DNA of 64,000 nucleotides, taken from contig NZ_JQBH01000006.1 of assembly GCF_001438695.1 (NCBI RefSeq), positions 22,341 through 86,340 on the forward strand, given 5' to 3'. The position numbers and the translations under genes were made by a program. This document shows, in pieces, positions 1 through 7,411 of this stretch; position 1 is the first letter of the stretch, and each line of letters opens with the position of its first letter. Under the pieces are notes generated by a model that saw only the letters and a program-made list of their open reading frames with translations, searched no databases and was not told where the DNA came from. This DNA comes from Fructobacillus fructosus KCTC 3544. Its GTDB lineage: Bacteria > Bacillota > Bacilli > Lactobacillales > Lactobacillaceae.

Positions 1-1311
1 TACGGCACGACCATCGTTATCCGTGTAATAAGTGTAACCCCAGGCCTGGCGCCAACCAGCGTTTTGGCGGACACCATCGATGAACCAGTAGTAGGTTCCT
101 GTGTAGAAACGGAAACCGGTATAGAGTTCACCATTTTCGTACCAACGGTAGCCACCGTTTTGTGAGGAACCGTCATAGATGTAGCCACTCCAGTTCGTAA
201 TCACGCCGTTTGCATCCGAGTGATACTGCTGACCGTTAACGGTAAAGGTCTGATTCTTACGAAGCGTAAAGCTGTTATCATCACCGAAGTAATAACGCTT
301 ATCACCGATTGTTTGTAGTCCTTGAACAGCACGACCATCGGCATCGGTGTAGTAAGTGTTTCCCCAAGCCTCGTGCCAAGCATTGTTCGAACGAACACCG
401 TTTTCAAACCAGTAGAACGTGTCGGCATACCATTTGAAGCCAGTGAATAACTGACCATTTTCAAACCAGCGCCAACCATTCGAAGATTCATCAAAGAGAT
501 AACCGGACTTCTTGTCCACCGTCGCAGCCGTTGGTGTTGCCACGGCTGATTGATTGACCGTTGTTCCTGATCCGGCAGAAGCGAGCTTGGTAAAGTCCAT
601 CGAAACATCAAAGGTTCCAGAAACACCAGGAATCTTCACGTTTGATGACCACTGCCACATCCCGTATTCTGTGTTCCAGATATGGTCAGCTGATGGTTCG
701 AAAGGATACTGGGCCATCCAAATATGCTGGTTATCCACAAAGGATGTATCCAAATTCAATTCGTTCTTATACGAAACATAGGTATAAAGGGATGGATTGG
801 TAAAGCCACGGGACTGTAACTGGTTGTTAAAGGCTCGGGCGTTGGATGAAACGGAGGCGACTTTCGTGCCGGAAGCTTCCAAATCATCGATCAAAACATC
901 AGATGAAGCAAACCCAAGGTTTTTGGCCGCATCGGCAAAGTAGTTTGCTTCTGCGCGAGCTTGATCTTCGTTAGCATAGCGGGAGAAATGGTAAGCAGAA
1001 ACCTTCATCCCAGCTGCCCGCGCATTGGCCACCTGCGTAGCGGCAAATGGATTGGTGTAGGTCGTGCTTTCCGTTAACTTCACGATCACCCCGGTAATTC
1101 CAAGGTCCTTCATCTTCTTAAAGTCATCAACCGTCAAATTTCCCTGGTAGGAAGCAATGTCAACGGCGTCCATCCGTGGCAAGCCAGACTGTCCAGCAGT
1201 CACTTGCTCAACATCTGCAGCTGAAACCAAATGTTGTGATTGGGCTTGTCCAGCGGCCAAACCAAAGGCCGAAACGGCCGTTAATGTTAATAGTGCGTGT
1301 TTCACATTCAT
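1..1311 (-). CDS. GH25 muramidase with C-terminal YG-type cell-wall/glucan-binding repeats (partial)
   Basis: This is a secreted peptidoglycan hydrolase of the GH25 lysozyme family, cleaving the MurNAc-GlcNAc glycan; the reading frame runs off the left window edge, so the C-terminus is missing. An ATG at 1311 preceded by AAGGA opens a signal peptide of about 27 residues with a hydrophobic core. The GH25 domain spans roughly residues 47-235. It shows DIASYQG (51-57), a YHFSR stretch, the acidic DDLE catalytic motif (142-145), WMAQY and WQWSS. From about residue 265 onward come aromatic repeats such as GWRWFENGQLFTGF and GTYYWFIDGVRQNAGW, which resemble glucan/choline-binding repeats of lactic acid bacteria. 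It lies 16 bp behind the serine-rich protein gene, so the two are probably co-transcribed. The likely role is wall turnover or autolysis; a bacteriolytic role against other cells cannot be excluded. Confidence 0.9.
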   Translation of the reverse strand, partial: MNVKHALLTLTAVSAFGLAAGQAQSQHLVSAADVEQVTAGQSGLPRMDAVDIASYQGNLTVDDFKKMKDLGITGVIVKLTESTTYTNPFAATQVANARAAGMKVSAYHFSRYANEDQARAEANYFADAAKNLGFASSDVLIDDLEASGTKVASVSSNARAFNNQLQSRGFTNPSLYTYVSYKNELNLDTSFVDNQHIWMAQYPFEPSADHIWNTEYGMWQWSSNVKIPGVSGTFDVSMDFTKLASAGSGTTVNQSAVATPTAATVDKKSGYLFDESSNGWRWFENGQLFTGFKWYADTFYWFENGVRSNNAWHEAWGNTYYTDADGRAVQGLQTIGDKRYYFGDDNSFTLRKNQTFTVNGQQYHSDANGVITNWSGYIYDGSSQNGGYRWYENGELYTGFRFYTGTYYWFIDGVRQNAGWRQAWGYTYYTDNDGRAV

Positions 1312-1327
1312 TTATCTAAAATCCTTT

Positions 1328-1768
1328 TTACTGGTGGTAATTTTGCTTCGCATAGTCAACAACAGACACACCCTGTTGCTTGGCTTCCGAAACAATTTTT
1401 TCAATATCTGATGGGGCCCACTGATCGACCGGGAAACCAGCGTTACGCAACTGCGTTGTTGCATCGTTCACCTGATCTTGGCTTGGCGTACTTGGTTGGG
1501 CAGCACCCTGTCCACCAAAAGCCGTGTGCTTTTCACTCGAACTAGAGGAAGCAGCTGAAGACTGTGCACTCGCACTTGATGACGAACTAGCTGAGGAACT
1601 AGCAGACGAACTCGTGGATTTCTTTGTTTTTTTACTTGAAACGACCTTGGAAGAGCTCGAAGAATCGTCGCTCTTGCTTGAATCATGGTTCGTTCCTAGT
1701 GCAAACGCACCCCAGACAACCAATCCAGCAGCTACCAATGCTGCTAAGGAAATAATGATTTTTTTCAT
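1328..1768 (-). CDS. Secreted or membrane-anchored serine-rich small protein
   Basis: The function is not recognised. The ATG at 1768 is chosen because GGAG sits just upstream; an in-frame TTG at 1780 would overlap that ribosome binding site. The protein has about 146 residues. It starts with a lysine-rich N-terminus and a hydrophobic segment (about residues 4-24) without a lipobox cysteine, so it is a signal peptide or an N-terminal anchor. A low-complexity Ser/Ala linker of about 60 residues follows. A compact C-terminal segment of about 55 residues (from roughly PSTPSQDQVNDATTQLRNAG to the end) could fold as a small helical domain. It immediately precedes the GH25 muramidase and probably shares its transcript, which suggests a cell-envelope role. 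Expression evidence would be needed to show that it is more than a low-complexity frame, but the RBS and promoter support it. Confidence 0.7.
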   Translation of the reverse strand: MKKIIISLAALVAAGLVVWGAFALGTNHDSSKSDDSSSSSKVVSSKKTKKSTSSSASSSASSSSSASAQSSAASSSSSEKHTAFGGQGAAQPSTPSQDQVNDATTQLRNAGFPVDQWAPSDIEKIVSEAKQQGVSVVDYAKQNYHQ

Positions 1769-1831
1769 GTGTTTCTCCAATCTTCTGTGTGTTCATTTAT
1801 GACGGACTGCACCAGATTAAATACACCTTAA

Positions 1832-1860
1832 ATTTTACAGGAAATATTCGGATTTTTCAT
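1832..1860 (-). promoter_or_regulatory. Candidate promoter for the serine-rich protein / GH25 operon
   Basis: On the minus strand a TAAAAT -10 element (1832-1837) is preceded directly by TG and, 17 bp further upstream, by ATGAAA (1855-1860) as a -35-like hexamer. It lies about 65 bp upstream of the start codon at 1768 and is the best sigma-A-type match in this intergenic region. Confidence 0.4.
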
Positions 1861-1931
1861 GTTTTTCAGCCGATTAGGACAAATTTTCAAATTGCTTTAT
1901 ATTATTTTCGGTTTACTTAGAAATTGGGTAC

Positions 1932-1963
1932 AAAAAAAGCGAGCCATTCAGGTTCGCTTTTTT
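1932..1963 (-). terminator. Rho-independent terminator after mgtE
   Basis: An inverted repeat with arms GCGAGCC and GGTTCGC around a short ATTCA loop is flanked by A-runs and T-runs on both sides. It lies just beyond the mgtE stop codon and can also work in the other orientation. Confidence 0.85.
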
Positions 1964-1971
1964 AAAAGATT

Positions 1972-3339
1972 TTACTTCCCCACAAATTGTGACAACATGG
2001 CCGTGGCAATGCTGAAATAAATTAGGATGGATGCCCAATCACAGACCGTGGCAACCAAGGGACCGTTCACGATGGCTGGATCGACGTTGACCCGGTTCAA
2101 AAGAGCGGGCACTAAGTGAGCCAGAACGGAAGAGGCCAAGATTGAGAGGGCCAAAGACAGACCAACAGCCATGGCTAGGCTTTGGTTCCCTTGCCAGAAC
2201 AAGGTGACAGCATAAAGAACAACACCACCAATAACAGCCAAAACAATGGCTGAAATGAATTCGGACAACAGGTTCTTGAAACCCGAACGGTCGGAACCGT
2301 TTCCGAAATGACGGATAGCCAGGGCCAACGACTGGGTACCGGCGTTACCCGCAGTACCAGCAATAATGGTGATGAAAGCCGCTAGGATTGGCGCCTGACG
2401 AATGGTGTGCTCAAAGAGGCCAACCAGGACGGTTGAGGCCAAACCAAGGACCAACAAAGTCAACAACCACGGAATTCGCTTAACCGCGGAGTGCCAAGCC
2501 GAATCATCCGTATCCGAAACATCCACGGCTGCTAGGCCGGAATAATCACCAACGGCTTCTTCATCAATAACGTCAACGATGTCATCAACGGTAATGATGC
2601 CGAGCAGGTGCTTCTCGTCATCAATGACGGGTACGGAAAAGAAGTTATAATCCGCAACAACCTGGGCCACGTCTTTTTGGTCGCTATCGGCCTTAACGGA
2701 AATGACACGGGTATTGGTGATGGAATCAATGGTCATGTCGTCCGGATGTGTTAGCAAATCACGCAGTGACACCACCCCAATCAACCGGTGTTCTTCGTCA
2801 ACAACGTACACGTAAATGATTGATTCGGCCTCTTCGGCCTGCTTCTTAACCTGAATCAAAACATCCTTGACTTTTTCGGACTTTTTAACGGCCAAATACT
2901 CCGTCGCCATCAAGGCCCCGGCCGTTTCATCGTCGTAGTTGATGAGCTGCTTGACTTCCTTCACTTCGTCCGCTGGCATCAAGGCTAAGTAATTGGCCAC
3001 CTTACGGGCTGGCATGGCCTGCAACAAGTCGGCTTCGTTATCGGCAAACATGGCAACGAGAATATCCGCACCCTTTTGTGCGGGCATCTCTTCCAAGAGC
3101 TCCACGATTTCTTCTGGATCCACTTCCAAATTATCAAAAATCGTTGCCAGCGTTTCATCATCCATAATGCGCCAAGCGACTTCACGAATGTTTTCGGGCA
3201 TGGCGGCATAAACCTGCCCCTTTTCAAAGTCGTGCAAGTTCGTAAAGCGATTCATGAATTCGTCATCTTGACCGGAATTGATTAAATTCACTAAATCATG
3301 AACCGTTTCCTTTAATTGCTGGTCATTATCTTGTTCCAT
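1972..3339 (-). CDS. mgtE: Magnesium transporter MgtE
   Basis: This is an inner-membrane Mg2+ channel/transporter gated by cytosolic Mg2+. The 455-residue length matches the family. It shows the acidic MgtE_N superhelical domain (about 35-135), two CBS domains (about 140-260, with motifs such as IGVVSLRDLL and LGIITVDDIVDV) and a C-terminal five-helix membrane domain (about 285-450). The membrane domain includes the conserved segment VDPAIVNGPLVATVCDWAS, whose Asp corresponds to the pore Asp of the family. It is the last gene of the relQ-nadK-rluD-mgtE run. The short upstream gap of about 70 bp leaves no room for an M-box riboswitch, so any Mg2+ response would lie upstream of the operon or in the protein itself. 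Confidence 0.95.
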   Translation of the reverse strand: MEQDNDQQLKETVHDLVNLINSGQDDEFMNRFTNLHDFEKGQVYAAMPENIREVAWRIMDDETLATIFDNLEVDPEEIVELLEEMPAQKGADILVAMFADNEADLLQAMPARKVANYLALMPADEVKEVKQLINYDDETAGALMATEYLAVKKSEKVKDVLIQVKKQAEEAESIIYVYVVDEEHRLIGVVSLRDLLTHPDDMTIDSITNTRVISVKADSDQKDVAQVVADYNFFSVPVIDDEKHLLGIITVDDIVDVIDEEAVGDYSGLAAVDVSDTDDSAWHSAVKRIPWLLTLLVLGLASTVLVGLFEHTIRQAPILAAFITIIAGTAGNAGTQSLALAIRHFGNGSDRSGFKNLLSEFISAIVLAVIGGVVLYAVTLFWQGNQSLAMAVGLSLALSILASSVLAHLVPALLNRVNVDPAIVNGPLVATVCDWASILIYFSIATAMLSQFVGK

Positions 3340-3409
3340 CGTTTCGTTGTTCCTTTCAAGGTTGCCCTTCTCGCAACCTTTCCACTCATTTCTTTTTTAT
3401 CTCGAAGAA

Positions 3410-4315
3410 TCAATCTTCGACTCCCTTTAACGCCACCAAGTCCTCCGGCAGATCAGTCTGCAGGTGCCTTGTTTCTTCGGCAAAAGGATCATAGAAAGCC
3501 ATCTGATAAGCATGCAAAGCTTGACGCTTTAAGCCATACCAAAGTGGGCCCCCGTAAAGGTCATCGCCCACCAATGGGAACCCAATGTGCTTGAAATGCA
3601 CACGAATCTGGTGTGTTCGTCCGGTATGCAGCTGGACTTTAACACGGGTCATGGGATGCTCGGGGTCTTTTTCGTAGCGCTGCTCCACCCAGTATTCCGT
3701 CTTCGATGGTTTGCCGTCCTCGGTTACCGTTCGCTTAATAAAGTCACCCTCGAGACGACCGATTGGTGCCTCGATGATACCATGGTCATCTGGCAAAATT
3801 CCCGAGACATAGGCCGTGTAAAACTTTTCAACCGAATGGTCTTGGAGCTGCTGGTCCAAGACTGCATGGGCAAAGCGGTGCTTAGCCAGTAAGACGATAC
3901 CCGAGGTATCCCGATCCAAACGAGTGACAACGTGTGGCACCAAATCCTCTGCTTCCTCGTCAATGAGGTGGCCTTTGACTTTGTTAACCAAAGTATGCAA
4001 TCGGTCGGCGTGCCCCGGTACGGTGGTCACCCCGTAGGGCTTATCCACGGCTAAAAAGTGGTCGTCTTCATAAATCACCTGGATGGGGTCAAAGTCAGGC
4101 ACCACCAGATCATTGCCCTGTTCCACCGGCATGATGATGGTGGCAACATCCCCCTTCTTAATATAATCGGACGTGTAGACCTGCTTGTCGTTTACTAAGA
4201 TGGCGCCCCCGTTGTGTTTCATCTGTGAAAACATGCGGTGGGAAACACCATGACTTTGGAGAAAAGAACGAACCTTACGGTCCTCATCCCCTTCATAGGT
4301 CCAAGAAAATTTCAT
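3410..4315 (-). CDS. RluD/RluA-family pseudouridine synthase
   Basis: This RNA pseudouridine synthase of the RluA/RluD family isomerises uridines in 23S rRNA or tRNA. The 301 residues are typical of the family. An N-terminal S4-like segment (about 12-60) precedes the catalytic domain. The signature RLDRDTSG lies at residues 132-139 with the presumed catalytic Asp134, and HTGRTHQIRVHF is conserved further on. It sits between nadK and mgtE, in the same neighbourhood as Bacillus yjbO, which follows the relQ and NAD kinase genes. The exact target uridine cannot be read from sequence. The gaps on either side are about 70-80 bp, so it may be read through from the relQ promoter. Confidence 0.93.
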   Translation of the reverse strand: MKFSWTYEGDEDRKVRSFLQSHGVSHRMFSQMKHNGGAILVNDKQVYTSDYIKKGDVATIIMPVEQGNDLVVPDFDPIQVIYEDDHFLAVDKPYGVTTVPGHADRLHTLVNKVKGHLIDEEAEDLVPHVVTRLDRDTSGIVLLAKHRFAHAVLDQQLQDHSVEKFYTAYVSGILPDDHGIIEAPIGRLEGDFIKRTVTEDGKPSKTEYWVEQRYEKDPEHPMTRVKVQLHTGRTHQIRVHFKHIGFPLVGDDLYGGPLWYGLKRQALHAYQMAFYDPFAEETRHLQTDLPEDLVALKGVED

Positions 4316-4396
4316 GCTTTGCTACTCGACCAGCCGGATTAGCGACACTGGTCCTTCCTTTCAAAAATTAATGGTACGGTGATTGGGCGCTAGCCA

Positions 4397-5200
4397 TCAC
4401 TCGTCCAAAGCGTTGTCGGCAATGAAGGCTTCCTGCACCCGGCACCAAAAGTCCAAATGACGGTAGGAAGCAAAGTGAATCATCGTTTCGGCCACTTCAA
4501 AGGTAACCGAAACCACGTCTTCTGCCAAAATTTCTAATTGGTCACAGGTGATCAAAAACGACTGGTGCTTTGGTTTCACAGTAATTGTCTGACCGGTTGG
4601 CACGATGAGGGGTGACCCCAAGGTACGAAAGACCCGGTTATTGATCGAAGCAATTTCTGACATCTGAATGGCTTTGATGGAGGGGTGCAAAACCGCCCCG
4701 CCGTTCGCCTTGTTGTAGGCTGTGGAACCCGTCGGTGTTGCAATGGCCACGCCGTCACCCCGAAAGCCCTCAAACAAATGATCGCCCAGGTAAATATCGG
4801 CCACTAGCGTGCCAATTGGTTGCTTGATGGTGGCTTCGTTCAAAGCCAAGTACTCCGTCTGACGGCCATCTGCTTGGGTCGTTGTCATCTTTAACAGGGG
4901 GTATGAAACCCGTTCCCCGGAATCCTTCACCAAGGAAGCCACGAGTTCTTTCACCTCACCCCCGAGCCAATCGGTATAAAAGCCGAGATGCCCCGTGTGC
5001 AATCCCACAAAACGAAGGTCGGGATTAACCCCAATGTATTCATGAAAGGCACCCAAGAGCGTCCCGTCTCCCCCAACCGTAATCACGAGGTCAGGGTGGA
5101 CATCATCACGTTCGATGCCTTGTTGGGCCAACTCTTTTTTCAATTCTTTCACAATTTTTAATGACCGCTGTTGGTCGTTGTGATAGAGTGCGACTTTCAT
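4397..5200 (-). CDS. nadK: NAD kinase
   Basis: This ATP-dependent NAD kinase makes NADP+ in the cytosol. The ATG at 5200 is preferred because the family begins with MKVALYHN-like sequence; an in-frame TTG at 5227 would only add nine non-conserved residues. The product has 267 residues. The nucleotide-binding GGDGT motif lies at residues 43-47 and the second conserved motif TPTGSTAYNKANGGA is present in the C-terminal half. It lies 42 bp downstream of relQ, the order also found in Bacillus (yjbM-nadF) and in many lactic acid bacteria, linking alarmone synthesis and cofactor supply on one transcript. Confidence 0.95.
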   Translation of the reverse strand: MKVALYHNDQQRSLKIVKELKKELAQQGIERDDVHPDLVITVGGDGTLLGAFHEYIGVNPDLRFVGLHTGHLGFYTDWLGGEVKELVASLVKDSGERVSYPLLKMTTTQADGRQTEYLALNEATIKQPIGTLVADIYLGDHLFEGFRGDGVAIATPTGSTAYNKANGGAVLHPSIKAIQMSEIASINNRVFRTLGSPLIVPTGQTITVKPKHQSFLITCDQLEILAEDVVSVTFEVAETMIHFASYRHLDFWCRVQEAFIADNALDE

Positions 5201-5242
5201 AGAACTTCTTTCTTTGACATGAATCAACGGTGGAAAACCCCA

Positions 5243-5815
5243 TTAATCCATTTCTTTAATTTCGGATAATTCCTGTTCAAGAGCAAAGGTTTGCTCAGAA
5301 ATGTCAGCCAGTTTCGTGGCCATTTCGGGTTTAATCTCACCATGCTTATAGTTCAAATCATGTTCAATCGTCGCCCAAAAATTCATGGCCATCGTTCGAA
5401 TCTGAATCTCGGCCAGCACCTTGGTTTCCCCAGAATACAGTGAAACGGGGTACTCAATCACCATGTGGTAAGAACGGTAACCGGATGGTTTTGCGTTCAT
5501 CACGTAGTCTCGTTCTTCCAAGATGGTAAAGTCGGTGCGCTTCCGGAGTAATTCGACGACCTTATAGATGTCATCAATGTACTTCGTCATGATGCGCAAA
5601 CCGGCAATATCTTGCAAGTCCAAGGCCAACCGATCCTCGTGCAGGTGCCGACGCACGATTTTTTCTTCAATGGAGGCCTGCGACTTGACACGGCCGGTGA
5701 CGGACTCAACGGGACGTGTACCGCTTTTTACTTGGCCAGTCGTCAAATAATCGAGCTTGACTTTTAACTCGGCTACCGCCTGTTCATAAGGCTCAAAAAA
5801 CTTCTCCCATTCCAC
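5243..5815 (-). CDS. relQ: Small alarmone synthetase (RelQ/SasB type GTP pyrophosphokinase)
   Basis: This makes (p)ppGpp from ATP and GTP/GDP without a hydrolase domain. The GTG at 5815 is chosen because AAGGAGG lies seven bases upstream; the longer frame to 5857 would run through that site. The product has 190 residues. Synthetase motifs visible are DIAGLRI, KPSGYRSYH and AEIQIRTMAMNFWATIEH, with an acidic C-terminal helix typical of the tetrameric RelQ group. No HD hydrolase domain and no TGS/ACT domain are present. It is the first gene of the relQ-nadK-rluD-mgtE cluster. Confidence 0.94.
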   Translation of the reverse strand: MEWEKFFEPYEQAVAELKVKLDYLTTGQVKSGTRPVESVTGRVKSQASIEEKIVRRHLHEDRLALDLQDIAGLRIMTKYIDDIYKVVELLRKRTDFTILEERDYVMNAKPSGYRSYHMVIEYPVSLYSGETKVLAEIQIRTMAMNFWATIEHDLNYKHGEIKPEMATKLADISEQTFALEQELSEIKEMD

Positions 5816-5903
5816 GAATCGGCCTCCTTCTCTCCTTTTGGCAAAATAAAGCCACAATACTTTTATATTTTACCATATCTTTTCATTGACTAGGCTAAGA
5901 CAG

Positions 5904-5932
5904 AAAAAGAGTAGCCATTTGGCTACTCTTTT
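5904..5932 (-). terminator. Bidirectional terminator between glcK and relQ
   Basis: Perfect 8-bp arms GAGTAGCC and GGCTACTC enclose an ATTT loop, with an A-run before and a T-run after. It ends glcK transcription. Confidence 0.9.
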
Positions 5933-5967
5933 GGGCTCAGAAAAGAGCCAATCATTCGTTTTAAACT

Positions 5968-6924
5968 TTATTTTGCCAACGAAGCGGCACCGATAACACC
6001 GGCATCGTTCCCAAGTTCAGCCAACTTAACACGTGTTGACGTCCGAACCGTTGGGAAGGCAAAGACCGACCAGTTCTTCTCGACACGTTCGCGCAAGAAT
6101 TCACCGGCAGCGGCCACCCCACCACCAATGACAATAGCGGATGGGTTCAAGATGTTTGAAATCGTTGCAGCGGCATAACCTAGGTAGTAAGCCAACTTGT
6201 CAACCGTTTCGTTTGCCAAGAAGTCGCCTTCCTTAGCCAAGTCAAAGATAATCTTTGAGGTTACTTCATCCCCGTTATCGATCATCTTCTTCAAACGGGA
6301 TTCACCAACGTATTGTTCGGCAAAGTCCTGAGCCAAGTGGACAACCCCAGTTGCGGAAGCATATTGCTCCAAGCAACCGTGGTTACCACAAGTACACAAG
6401 TAACCGTTTGGTTCAACAATGATGTGGCCAACTTCACCACCGGCACCGGCAACGCCGTGAATCAATTCATTGTTTGCAACCAAACCACCACCAACACCCG
6501 TTCCAAGCGTGATGAAGGAAACGTCGGCGTCGTTGTTACCGGCACCCTTCCAGGCTTCCCCGAGGGCAGCAACGTTCGCATCGTTATCAATGGTCAATTC
6601 GAAACCAGTTCCTGCTTGGATTGGTTCCTTAACGGCTTCTTCTTTCGCCCAACCAAGGTTATAGGCACCTTTAACCGTTCCGTTCACACGGTCAACCGTT
6701 CCAGGAGTACCCATTCCAATTCCAATGATGCGTTCGCGATCCAATTGGTACAAGTTCAAGTGATGATTGATTGAATCGATGATGTCCGGCACGATGTACT
6801 TACCATCGCCCAAAATGTTCGTTTGGATTGACCACTTCTGTTGGACCTCACCTTGGTCAGTCAAAATTGCAAACTTGATAGTCGTTCCACCAAGGTCAAC
6901 ACCAATTAATTTATCTTTTGTCAT
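5968..6924 (-). CDS. glcK: Glucokinase, ROK family
   Basis: This phosphorylates glucose with ATP to glucose-6-phosphate. The start at ATG 6924 gives 318 residues and the family N-terminus (MTKDKLIGVDLGGTTIKFAI, ATP-binding motif). The zinc-binding ROK signature CTCGNHGCLEQYAS is present. A strong AGGAGG at 6966-6971 is 41 bases from this ATG but 11 bases from an in-frame TTG at 6954, so a 328-residue form beginning MPWPVG is possible. The segment between can fold with CCCCA/TGGGG arms. It has its own promoter with a cre-like site and a terminator, so it appears monocistronic although yqgQ, its usual partner, is immediately upstream. Confidence 0.93.
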   Translation of the reverse strand: MTKDKLIGVDLGGTTIKFAILTDQGEVQQKWSIQTNILGDGKYIVPDIIDSINHHLNLYQLDRERIIGIGMGTPGTVDRVNGTVKGAYNLGWAKEEAVKEPIQAGTGFELTIDNDANVAALGEAWKGAGNNDADVSFITLGTGVGGGLVANNELIHGVAGAGGEVGHIIVEPNGYLCTCGNHGCLEQYASATGVVHLAQDFAEQYVGESRLKKMIDNGDEVTSKIIFDLAKEGDFLANETVDKLAYYLGYAAATISNILNPSAIVIGGGVAAAGEFLRERVEKNWSVFAFPTVRTSTRVKLAELGNDAGVIGAASLAK

Positions 6925-6992
6925 GATGATCGTTAGCCCCACCGGCCAAGGCAAGTTGGGGTTCGCCTCCTATATTCATTAATTACAACTTT

Positions 6993-7031
6993 ATTTTAAC
7001 AAAGGACGGGAAAGCTTTGCAAGCGTTTACA
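6993..7031 (-). promoter_or_regulatory. glcK promoter with overlapping cre-like CcpA site
   Basis: On the minus strand TTGCAA (7017-7022) and TAAAAT (6993-6998) are spaced 18 bp. The 14-mer TGTAAACGCTTGCA (7018-7031) matches the cre consensus TGWAANCGNTNWCA at all but one position and covers the -35 hexamer. Overlap with the promoter suggests repression by CcpA; this is inference from the known consensus. Confidence 0.6.
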
Positions 7032-7077
7032 AAAACTTTCTGACGGGGCTTTACCCTCGTACGCCCTGCTCAGAAAG
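7031..7077 (-). terminator. Terminator overlapping the 3' end of yqgQ
   Basis: The arms CTTTCTGA (7036-7043) and TCAGAAAG (7070-7077) are perfect complements. Inner GGGC/GCCC pairs add to the stem, and it is followed on the minus strand by a T-run. The distal arm lies inside the yqgQ coding sequence. Confidence 0.65.
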
Positions 7078-7320
7078 GGTTGTCTTCAAGCCCTCTTTGG
7101 CATCAAAACCAGTGGCGTTCGTGCTGCGAGCCAACTCGTCCTTGTGTTCCTTCGCCAAAATAATCTTCATTGTTTGATAATCCGCTGTGGACAACACCTT
7201 GGCTTTGTATAAATTATCCACTTCGAGTGCCGCCACTTCAATATCCCAAAGTCGTTTCCCGACATGGATGTAGACATCGTAGCGCTTTAAATACTGCAAA
7301 ATATCGTAGAAATTCTTCAC
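7051..7320 (-). CDS. yqgQ: YqgQ family protein (DUF910)
   Basis: This is a small cytosolic Firmicute protein of unknown function, recognised by its N-terminal half (MKNFYDILQYLKRYDVYIHV and the following GKRLWDIEVAALEVDNLYKA). It starts with GTG at 7320, preceded by AAAGGAG. At 89 residues it is about 20 longer than the Bacillus protein; the extra C-terminal tail (from about residue 68) is poorly conserved and overlaps the terminator hairpin. The position between addA and the glucokinase gene matches the usual yqgQ-glcK neighbourhood of Bacilli. Confidence 0.88.
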   Translation of the reverse strand: MKNFYDILQYLKRYDVYIHVGKRLWDIEVAALEVDNLYKAKVLSTADYQTMKIILAKEHKDELARSTNATGFDAKEGLKTTLSEQGVRG

Positions 7321-7411
7321 CGCTTGCTCCTTTTGTTCTGCAAAACACGAGCTTCTTTCGATACGTTTCGGCTATTATAGGCGCATTTCAGCAAAAGTGC
7401 AACACCGTTGA

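Noticed and set aside
3340-3409. Possible M-box riboswitch before mgtE
   Set aside because: Only 70 bp separate mgtE from the upstream gene, far too short, and no M-box sequence is seen.
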